In this document: positions 1 to 5,659 of the stretch, piece after piece
How positions within the stretch are numbered: position 1 is the first letter of the stretch
How the letters are laid out: the number at the start of each line of letters is the position of its first letter
Assembly (NCBI GenBank): GCA_021781775.1
Contig: JAJXWE010000139.1
Coordinates: forward strand, 1 to 5,659
Origin: Pseudomonadota bacterium
GTDB lineage: Bacteria; Pseudomonadota; Gammaproteobacteria; Steroidobacterales; Steroidobacteraceae
Reading direction: 5' to 3'
DNA length: 5,659 nt
Notes under the pieces: generated by a model
Told to the model about the DNA's origin: nothing
Database searches by the model: none
Seen by the model: only the letters and a program-made list of their open reading frames with translations
Made by a program: the position numbers and the translations under genes

Positions 1-278
1 GCACCATGTTCGACCCGCGCAATAACCTGGCCAACGAAGTGAGCGCTCAGCTGATCATGCATTTCGGCGACAAGGTGTTCCGCACCGTCATTCCGCGCAA
101 CGTCCGTCTGGCCGAGGCGCCGTCCTTCGGGCGTCCGGTGCTCTTTCACGACAAGGATTCGCGCGGGGCGCTCGCCTACCTGGCGCTCGCCGGGGAGCTG
201 ATCCGCCGCGGCGAGCAGGGTGGCGGCGCGGCGCCGCCTCAGCCGGCCGGCGCCGTGGACGGGGAGGCCGCCCCATGA
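1..278 (+). CDS. parA: ParA chromosome-partitioning ATPase, C-terminal part (5' truncated)
   Basis: This is the last 91 residues of a ParA/Soj-type P-loop ATPase; the gene runs in from the left edge and the first whole codon is at position 3. ParA forms ATP-dependent dimers on the nucleoid and is stimulated by ParB, moving origin-proximal parS complexes apart before division. The Walker A and B motifs lie outside the window. The call rests on the family's characteristic C-terminal blocks: a start reading TMFDPRNNLANEV, then IPRNVRLAEAPSFGRPV (fragment residues 30-46), then an acidic/Ser turn and the final amphipathic helix ending ELIRR. After that helix comes a tail of about 22 residues rich in Gly, Ala and Pro, probably disordered. 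The ATG at position 6 is an internal Met, not the start. The stop TGA (276-278) overlaps the parB ATG (275-277), which indicates translational coupling. Confidence 0.95.
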   Translation, partial: TMFDPRNNLANEVSAQLIMHFGDKVFRTVIPRNVRLAEAPSFGRPVLFHDKDSRGALAYLALAGELIRRGEQGGGAAPPQPAGAVDGEAAP

Positions 279-1171
279 CCCAGAAGAAGCCGACTCTGGG
301 CCGCGGACTGGCCGATCTGCTCGGTCCGGGCGTGCGGCCCCCGCCCCCCTCGCCCGCGCAGCCCGTACCGGCTCCTCCGGGGGACGAGCTGCGGCGGTTG
401 CCGCTCGATGTGCTGCAGCGCGGGAAGTACCAGCCGCGCACCGACATGCACCCCGAATCGCTCGAGGAGCTCGCCGGCTCGATCAAGGCGCAGGGCGTGG
501 TGCAGCCCATCGTGGTGCGCCCCCTCGCGGCAGCGCCCGGCGCACCGCAGCGCTACGAGATCATCGCCGGCGAGCGGCGCTGGCGCGCCGCGCAGCTGGC
601 CGGACTTGAGGACATCCCGGCGATCGTGCGGCACATCGCCGACGAGGCCGCCATCGCCGTCGCGCTGATCGAGAACATTCAGCGCGAAAACCTCAACCCC
701 CTCGAGGAGGCGCGTGCGCTCGAGCGGCTGATCCGCGAGTTTGAGCTCACGCACGCCCAGGCGGCCGAGGCGGTGGGTCGCTCGCGGGCCGCCGTGAGCA
801 ATCTGTTGCGCCTGCTTGAGCTGCCCGCCGAGGTGTGCGAGCTGATCGAGCGGCGCCAGATCGAGATGGGTCACGCGCGAGCGCTGCTCGGCCTGGCGCA
901 ACGCGCCGAGCAGCGTCAGGCCGCCGCAGAGGTGGTCGCAAAGGGCCTCTCGGTGCGCGCCACCGAGGCGCTCGTGCGGCGCATGCTGCAGCCGCGCACC
1001 GCCGCCCCTGCCGCGACCGCCGACCCGGACGTGCGCCGCCTCGAGCAGCAGCTTTCCGAGCAGCTGGGTGCCCGGGTGGCCATTCGTCCGGGCCCGGCCG
1101 GCAGGGGCTCGCTGGTCGTCACCTATAATAGTCTCGAGGAGCTGGACGGGATCCTCGCCCATATCCATTAG
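275..1171 (+). CDS. parB: ParB/Spo0J chromosome-partitioning protein (parS-binding CTPase)
   Basis: ParB loads on parS sites near the origin, binds CTP, closes into a sliding DNA clamp and activates ParA. The 298-residue protein has the full family layout. Residues 5-17 (KPTLGRGLADLLG) form the N-terminal ParA-activating peptide with its conserved Arg. Residues 18-37 are a Pro/Ala-rich linker, encoded partly by C5 and C6 runs at 338-349. The N-terminal CTPase domain follows, with GVVQPIVVR (74-82), GERRWRA (99-105) and ENIQRENLNPLEEA (133-146). A helix-turn-helix lies at about 157-182 (LTHAQAAEAVGRSRAAVSN), and the C-terminal dimerisation domain at about 252-298. The start ATG overlaps the parA stop and has a good Shine-Dalgarno sequence, GGGGAGG at 261-267, 7 nt upstream. 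The length is typical of chromosomal ParB and nothing looks damaged. Gammaproteobacterial par genes commonly sit between gid/rsmG and atpI, which agrees with the downstream genes here. Confidence 0.97.
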   Translation: MTQKKPTLGRGLADLLGPGVRPPPPSPAQPVPAPPGDELRRLPLDVLQRGKYQPRTDMHPESLEELAGSIKAQGVVQPIVVRPLAAAPGAPQRYEIIAGERRWRAAQLAGLEDIPAIVRHIADEAAIAVALIENIQRENLNPLEEARALERLIREFELTHAQAAEAVGRSRAAVSNLLRLLELPAEVCELIERRQIEMGHARALLGLAQRAEQRQAAAEVVAKGLSVRATEALVRRMLQPRTAAPAATADPDVRRLEQQLSEQLGARVAIRPGPAGRGSLVVTYNSLEELDGILAHIH

Positions 1172-1173
1172 CA

Positions 1174-1200
1174 CTTTCCCGGATAGCCAACCCGGGAAAG
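1174..1200 (+). terminator. Hairpin just after parB, possible terminator without a U-tract
   Basis: A perfect 9-bp inverted repeat, CTTTCCCGG (1174-1182) and CCGGGAAAG (1192-1200), with a 9-nt loop begins 3 bases after the parB stop codon. No run of T follows on either strand, so it is not a classical intrinsic terminator. It could be a 3'-end stabilising stem or a Rho-assisted end. A second, exclusive pairing is possible between CCGGGA (1192-1197) and TCCCGG (1210-1215). The inverted repeat is seen directly; the terminator role is inferred. Confidence 0.45.
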
Positions 1201-1210
1201 GGCGATTCGT

Positions 1211-1220
1211 CCCGGCCGGG
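1211..1220. repeat. 10-bp perfect palindrome CCCGGCCGGG upstream of the atp promoter
   Basis: CCCGGCCGGG is its own reverse complement. It lies between the parB-end hairpin and the direct repeats, about 45 bp upstream of the -35 element. It may be chance in GC-rich DNA, part of an alternative hairpin with 1192-1197, or a binding site. No known operator is recognised. Confidence 0.3.
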
Positions 1221-1240
1221 GATTTCACACGATTTTCACA
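1221..1240. repeat. Tandem near-identical 10-bp repeats upstream of the atp promoter
   Basis: GATTTCACAC (1221-1230) is followed immediately by GATTTTCACA (1231-1240). The two units share the pattern GAT-TTTCACA, with one extra T in the second. The block is AT-richer than its surroundings and ends 24 bp before the -35 hexamer, on the upstream side where an activator or the RNA polymerase alpha subunit can bind. Each unit contains TTTCAC, the left arm of a parS site, but no right arm follows, so I do not call it parS. Confidence 0.4.
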
Positions 1241-1264
1241 GGCTTAGGCCGGGTGACGATGGAG

Positions 1265-1293
1265 TGGACTCCCCCGAGACCGGTCAATATAAT
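1265..1293 (+). promoter_or_regulatory. Predicted sigma70-type promoter of the atp operon
   Basis: A consensus -10 hexamer TATAAT (1288-1293) lies exactly 17 bp from TGGACT (1265-1270), which matches 4 of 6 positions of the TTGACA -35 consensus. Transcription would begin near 1300, giving a leader of about 83 nt before atpI. The discriminator between -10 and the predicted start is entirely G/C (CGCGCGG, 1294-1300), a feature associated with promoters repressed by ppGpp/DksA and tuned to growth rate. The spacer ends with the palindrome GACCGGTC (1278-1285), next to the -10. It is the only good promoter match between parB and atpI, and it stands out clearly from the GC-rich surroundings. Confidence 0.75.
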
Positions 1294-1304
1294 CGCGCGG
1301 CTTT

Positions 1305-1339
1305 TTCGGTCCGACCGGTGTGCGAACCGGCGGACCGGA
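1305..1339 (+). promoter_or_regulatory. Stable stem-loop at the 5' end of the atp leader RNA
   Basis: CGGTCCG (1307-1313) pairs with CGGACCG (1331-1337), and CCGGT (1315-1319) pairs with ACCGG (1326-1330), leaving one bulged A (1314) and a 6-nt loop (GTGCGA, 1320-1325). U1306-G1338 and U1305-A1339 can extend the stem to 14 pairs. The stem starts about 5 nt from the predicted transcription start. No U-tract follows, so it is not an intrinsic attenuator; 5'-end mRNA stabilisation is the simplest role. The pairing is seen directly; the function is inferred. Confidence 0.55.
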
Positions 1340-1382
1340 CGGCGGCCCGACGCGCAGCATTACGCCCGCGAGTGAGATTTCG

Positions 1383-1841
1383 GTGACCGTGATCGACCTG
1401 CCCCAAGCCCGGCGGCTGGCTTTCAGCGTCGTGCTGGGCCAGCTGGCCGTAACGGTGATGGCCGGATTGCTCGCCTGGGCGATCTCCGGACGGCTCGCGG
1501 CTTTCTCGGCTCTGCTCGGCGGAGGCATCGGGACGGCGGCGAGCCTGATTCTGGCGCTCGTCGGGTTCAGCCGGGGCGCCGTGGACGCCGAACGGGCGCT
1601 GCGGGCGTTTTACGGGGGGGAGGCGCTGAAGCTCGTCGTCGTCGTCGGGCTGTTTGTGGCGGCCTTCAAGTTGACGAAGGTCGCGCCGCTGGCAATGTTC
1701 ACGGCCTTCGCCGCGACATTTTTCGTGTATTGGATCGCGCTCGCCGCCGCGCTGTGGCCCGGCAGCCGCGCGCGCGGTCAGAAGATTGCCGACCCGGCGT
1801 CAGCGCCAGCGGCCGACACTACGCACACAGTGAGAGATTGA
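1383..1841 (+). CDS. atpI: ATP synthase accessory protein I (AtpI)
   Basis: AtpI is a small integral membrane protein encoded first in atp operons. In several bacteria it assists c-ring assembly, and it is not part of the final enzyme. The 152-residue product has four predicted membrane segments at about 13-33, 38-60, 82-97 and 101-124, then a polar C-terminal tail. The best family marker is AFYGGEALKLVVV (75-87), matching the FGEAFK stretch of E. coli AtpI. I chose the GTG at 1383, with GAG at 1374-1376 as a weak Shine-Dalgarno sequence 6 nt upstream. A GTG at 1389 is an alternative. An in-frame GTG at 1320 would add 21 residues, but it lies in the leader hairpin loop, lacks a ribosome site and adds non-conserved Gly/Pro-rich sequence. 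A G7 run (1614-1620) encodes part of the conserved Gly-Gly-Glu. The stop is 5 bp from atpB. Family assignment is firm; the exact start is not. Confidence 0.85.
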   Translation: MTVIDLPQARRLAFSVVLGQLAVTVMAGLLAWAISGRLAAFSALLGGGIGTAASLILALVGFSRGAVDAERALRAFYGGEALKLVVVVGLFVAAFKLTKVAPLAMFTAFAATFFVYWIALAAALWPGSRARGQKIADPASAPAADTTHTVRD

Positions 1842-1846
1842 CGTTC

Positions 1847-2707
1847 ATGGCAGCAAAGCAGCCACAGATCGGTGAGTACATACTGCATCACCTCACCTTT
1901 CTGACCAACAAACCGCAGACTTCGCTCGTCAACTTCACCGTCATCGACTACGACACGGTGTTCTTCTCAGTGCTGCTGGCGGTGCTGTTCGCCGGCAGCT
2001 TCTACCTGGTGGCGCGCAAGTCCGCGGCAGCCAGCAACAGCGTGCCGCGCGGTTTCCAGAGCTTCGTCGAGATGCTGGTCGACTGGGTCGATTCCCAGGT
2101 GAAGGACGTGTACCACGGCACCAACCGGCTGATCGCACCGCTCGCGCTGACGATCTTCTGCTGGGTGTACTTGTTCAATTTCATGGACCTGCTGCCGGTC
2201 GATCTGTTGCCGGGGGTCGCCGGCGCGGTGGGGCTGGCGCACCTGAAGGTCGTGCCGAGCACCGACCTGAACGCCGCCTTCGGGCTGTCGCTCACGGTGT
2301 TCATCCTGATGATCTACTACAGCATCAAGGTGAAAGGGCTGCTCGGCTTTCTCGGGGAGCTGACGCTGCAACCGTTCCGCGCCAAGAACATCTTCGTGCA
2401 GATTCCGCTCTCGATCGTCAATTTCGTGCTCGAATCGGTCACGCTGATCGCCCGCCCCGTGTCGCTGGCGCTACGACTGTTCGGCAACCTGTTCGCCGGC
2501 GAGATGATCTTCGTGCTGCTCGCGCTGCTGACGCTGGTGCACAGCTACGCCGGGCTCGAGTCCGTCTCGGGCTGGGGGATGGCGCTCATGCAGGCCGTGC
2601 TCACCTTCGCCTGGGAAGTGTTCCACCTCCTGATCATCACGATTCAGGCGTTCATCTTCATGGTGCTCACCATCGTCTACCTGGCGATGGCGCACGAACA
2701 TCATTGA
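1847..2707 (+). CDS. atpB: F1Fo ATP synthase subunit a
   Basis: Subunit a is the membrane stator protein that forms the two proton half-channels beside the c-ring. The 286-residue protein begins in the usual gammaproteobacterial way (GEYILHHLTFL, 9-19). Hydrophobic segments lie at about 37-56, 94-117, 143-160, 195-230 and 247-280. The essential arginine is Arg210 in LALRLFGNLFAGE, followed by Glu219, both with E. coli numbering. The last helix holds WEVFHLLIITIQAFIF with His260 and Gln267, matching E. coli His245 and Gln252. The protein is therefore 15 residues longer than the E. coli subunit, with the whole net difference between Glu219 and His260. The ATG at 1847 lies 5 bp after atpI, with GAGAG at 1832-1836 as a plausible ribosome site. 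In-frame codons upstream run back into atpI sequence in another reading frame and give no subunit a similarity, so I reject a longer start. Confidence 0.97.
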   Translation: MAAKQPQIGEYILHHLTFLTNKPQTSLVNFTVIDYDTVFFSVLLAVLFAGSFYLVARKSAAASNSVPRGFQSFVEMLVDWVDSQVKDVYHGTNRLIAPLALTIFCWVYLFNFMDLLPVDLLPGVAGAVGLAHLKVVPSTDLNAAFGLSLTVFILMIYYSIKVKGLLGFLGELTLQPFRAKNIFVQIPLSIVNFVLESVTLIARPVSLALRLFGNLFAGEMIFVLLALLTLVHSYAGLESVSGWGMALMQAVLTFAWEVFHLLIITIQAFIFMVLTIVYLAMAHEHH

Positions 2708-2738
2708 CCGGCTACTGTTTCCAGACGCATTGATCCTT

Positions 2739-2744
2739 GAGGAG
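2739..2744 (+). promoter_or_regulatory. Strong ribosome binding site of atpE
   Basis: GAGGAG ends 7 nt before the atpE ATG, inside TTGAGGAGAT. It is one of the two best Shine-Dalgarno matches in the operon (the other precedes atpH) and lies in a locally AT-richer 44-bp gap. This suits the high translation of subunit c, of which each enzyme needs about ten or more copies. Confidence 0.75.
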
Positions 2745-2751
2745 ATATTGA

Positions 2752-3027
2752 ATGCAAAACGTCGCACTGATCCAAGCCATGACCGTGCTCGCCGTGGGCA
2801 TCATCTTCGGCATGGGCGCCCTCGGCACCGCCATCGGCTTCGGCATTCTCGGCGGCCGCTTCATCGAAGGCTCGGCCCGCCAGCCTGAGCTGATGCCTGC
2901 CCTGCAGGTCAAGATGTTCCTGGTCGCCGGCCTGCTCGACGCCGTCGCCATGATCGGCATCGGCTTCGCGCTGTTCTTCACGTTCGCGAACCCGTTCCTC
3001 GAAGCGCTGCACGTTGCAGCACATTGA
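2752..3027 (+). CDS. atpE: F1Fo ATP synthase subunit c (proteolipid)
   Basis: Subunit c forms the rotating membrane ring; each copy carries one proton on a carboxylate in its second helix. The 91-residue protein is a helical hairpin: helix 1 at about 8-38 with the glycine-rich packing stretch GTAIGFGILGG (25-35), a polar loop with the invariant RQPE (43-46) that contacts the rotor stalk, and helix 2 at about 52-80. The ion-binding carboxylate is Asp63 in GLLDAVAMIG, equivalent to E. coli Asp61. It is followed by Ala, and the polar residues of sodium-binding rings (helix 1 Gln, and Ser after the carboxylate) are absent, so coupling to protons is inferred. The protein is about 12 residues longer than E. 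coli subunit c, mostly as a C-terminal tail ending EALHVAAH. Ring size cannot be read from the sequence with confidence. Confidence 0.97.
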   Translation: MQNVALIQAMTVLAVGIIFGMGALGTAIGFGILGGRFIEGSARQPELMPALQVKMFLVAGLLDAVAMIGIGFALFFTFANPFLEALHVAAH

Positions 3028-3073
3028 GCTGCTTGCGCGTTACCGGTAAGGCACTCCTCGGAAGGGGGCGATC

Positions 3074-3544
3074 GTGCACATTAATCTGACGCTCGTCATC
3101 CAGATGGCGGTGTTCGCCGTCCTGATCTGGTTCACGATGAAGTTCGTGTGGCCGATGCTTCTCGGCCCGATGCAGGAGCGTGAGCGGCGCATCGCGCAGG
3201 GGCTGGCCGCGGCCGGCAAGGGCGAGGAAGAGCTCAAGCAGGCACGGGAAGGCGCCGAGTCCATTCTGCGCGAGGCACGCGAGCGTGCCGGCGTCATCGT
3301 CGACCAGGCACAGCGCAGCGCCAACGAGATCCTCGAGCAGGCACGCAGCACCGCCACGCAGGAAGGCCAGCGCCTGGTGGCCGCCGCGCAGCAGCAGATC
3401 GGACTCGATGCGGCGCGGGCCAAGGAGCAGCTGCGCCAGCAGGTCGGCTCGATTGCCGTCGCGGCCGCCGCCAAGCTCCTCGAGCGCGAGATCGACGCGC
3501 GCGCCCACGAGGCCTTGCTCAACGAGTTCGCGGCGCAGCTGTAG
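3074..3544 (+). CDS. atpF: F1Fo ATP synthase subunit b (peripheral stalk)
   Basis: Subunit b dimerises into the peripheral stalk that ties subunit a to the delta-alpha end of F1 and resists rotor torque. The 156 residues match the E. coli length exactly. One N-terminal membrane helix (about 5-26) ends in the conserved MKFVWPML (22-29), and Arg36 occupies the position of the functionally important E. coli Arg36. From about residue 34 onward the chain is a long charged helix rich in Ala, Glu, Gln and Arg, with the 11-residue-type periodicity of the right-handed b coiled coil. The conserved C-terminal delta-binding region is SIAVAAAAKLLEREI (126-140). The start is a GTG at 3074, supported by AGGGGG at 3063-3068, 5 nt upstream, and by alignment of the first residues with the E. 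coli protein. The 46-bp gap after atpE includes the palindrome TTACCGGTAA (3040-3049). Confidence 0.96.
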   Translation: MHINLTLVIQMAVFAVLIWFTMKFVWPMLLGPMQERERRIAQGLAAAGKGEEELKQAREGAESILREARERAGVIVDQAQRSANEILEQARSTATQEGQRLVAAAQQQIGLDAARAKEQLRQQVGSIAVAAAAKLLEREIDARAHEALLNEFAAQL

Positions 3545-3556
3545 GCGGAGGACACG

Positions 3557-4087
3557 ATGCCGGACAAGAGCACCATCGCCAGGCCCTATGCCAAAGCCGC
3601 GTTCGCGGCGGCGGACGGCCGCCTGGGCGAGTGGTCCGAGGCGCTGCAGCGGGCGGCCGCCGTGGTCGCCGATCCGCGGGTCGCGGCCCTGCTCGATGAC
3701 CCGAACGTCAGCGCCGAGCGGCTTGCCGATCTCGTCGCGTCCATCGCCGATCCGCCGGGGGATCCGGCGCGGCGCAACTTCATTTGCACGGTCGCCGACA
3801 ATCACCGGCTCGAGTGCCTGCCCGAGATCGCCGCGCGCTTCGAGGCGCTTAAGGCCGCGGCCGAAGGCACCATCGATGTCGAGGTCACCTCAGCGAAGCC
3901 GCTCACCGACGCTCAGCAGCGCGCGCTCGGCGGTGCCCTCGAGCGGCGCCTGAAGCGCACCGTACGCCTGCGCTGCACGCTCGATCCGACCCTGATCGGC
4001 GGCGCCAGCGTGCGCGCCGGCGATCTGGTCATCGACGGCTCGGTGCGCAACCGGCTCGAGCGCATCGCCCATCAGCTGACCGCGTAA
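3557..4087 (+). CDS. atpH: F1Fo ATP synthase subunit delta
   Basis: Subunit delta (OSCP type) caps F1 and joins the N-terminal helices of the alpha subunits to the C-termini of the b dimer. The 176-residue protein begins STIARPYAKAAFA (5-17), the usual start of the N-terminal six-helix domain (to about 105). The family signature follows in the C-terminal domain: EGTIDVEVTSAKPL (103-116), then GGASVRAGDLVIDGSVRNRL (148-167), with the invariant R-A-G-D and D-G-S-V-R blocks. Cys140 matches the Cys140 of E. coli delta. The start ATG lies 12 bp after the atpF stop, with a near-perfect Shine-Dalgarno sequence GGAGG (3547-3551) 5 nt upstream. Its length and motifs are ordinary. Confidence 0.96.
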   Translation: MPDKSTIARPYAKAAFAAADGRLGEWSEALQRAAAVVADPRVAALLDDPNVSAERLADLVASIADPPGDPARRNFICTVADNHRLECLPEIAARFEALKAAAEGTIDVEVTSAKPLTDAQQRALGGALERRLKRTVRLRCTLDPTLIGGASVRAGDLVIDGSVRNRLERIAHQLTA

Positions 4088-4111
4088 GCCATTTTCCGGG
4101 GAAACACAGTT

Positions 4112-5653
<1,542 letters not shown>

Positions 5654-5659
5654 GCGTCG

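Noticed and set aside
1124..1129. A second perfect TATAAT near the 3' end of parB.
   Set aside because: There is no -35-like hexamer at 16-18 bp and no TG extended -10. The bases encode Tyr-Asn in the conserved ParB C-terminal domain.
239..1228. A 329-codon open frame on the - strand over parB, and a similar 275-codon one at 2978-3805 over atpF/atpH.
   Set aside because: Both have the low-complexity composition expected of antisense shadows in high-GC DNA and oppose well-supported genes.
1320..1382. A longer atpI start at GTG 1320, adding 21 residues.
   Set aside because: It has no ribosome binding site, lies in the loop of the leader hairpin close to the predicted transcript start, and the extra residues do not resemble AtpI.
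1730..1846. An extended atpB beginning inside atpI.
   Set aside because: The extra residues are Arg/Ala-rich out-of-frame atpI sequence. The ATG at 1847 gives the standard subunit a N-terminus.
3040..3049. The palindrome TTACCGGTAA between atpE and atpF, considered as an operator or processing hairpin.
   Set aside because: It has no loop and does not extend beyond 10 bp, so it cannot form a useful RNA hairpin, and no regulator site of this form is recognised.
4091..4106. A parS-like sequence ATTTTCCGGGGAAACA just before atpA, matching 11 of 16 positions of TGTTTCACGTGAAACA.
   Set aside because: The central CACGTG core needed for ParB recognition is missing, and the GGGGAAA part is explained as the atpA ribosome binding region. 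No good parS site was seen in the window.

Overview
The window is a stretch of bacterial chromosome at the junction between the chromosome-partitioning genes and the F1Fo ATP synthase operon. Seven complete genes and one truncated gene, all on the + strand, read parA (3' end) - parB - atpI - atpB - atpE - atpF - atpH - atpA. The window stops 6 bases after the atpA stop codon, where atpG would be expected. The DNA is GC-rich (about two thirds G+C by eye), with strongly G/C-biased third codon positions. Protein lengths and residue numbering follow the gammaproteobacterial pattern closely: subunit b is 156 aa, delta 176 aa and alpha 513 aa, with alpha Arg376 and a-subunit Arg210 at the Escherichia coli positions. 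Placing par directly upstream of atpI is the layout of Pseudomonas and many other gammaproteobacteria that keep parAB; E. coli lacks these genes. I infer a high-GC, non-enteric gammaproteobacterium and cannot name the genus.

Region 1-1171 holds the partition pair. The parA stop overlaps the parB start (ATGA), so the two are translationally coupled. ParA is the nucleoid-bound ATPase and ParB the parS-binding CTPase clamp; together they segregate newly replicated origins.

Region 1172-1382 (211 bp) is the only substantial non-coding stretch. It contains a hairpin just after parB, a palindrome, a pair of 10-bp near-identical direct repeats, a sigma70-type promoter (TGGACT, 17 bp, TATAAT) with a GC-rich discriminator, and a stable predicted hairpin at the very start of the transcribed leader. 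I take this to be the main atp operon promoter.

Region 1383-5653 carries atpI (assembly factor), then the membrane sector Fo (a, c, b) and the start of the F1 sector (delta, alpha). Gaps are short (5 to 46 bp), as in a single operon. The strongest ribosome binding sites precede atpE, whose product is needed in about ten or more copies, and atpH. All essential catalytic and proton-path residues are present, so the complex should be a working, proton-coupled enzyme.

I found no mobile element, CRISPR array, RNA gene or unknown system. The region is conserved housekeeping DNA. The points worth a second look are in the atp promoter and leader, and in small details of subunit a and AtpI.
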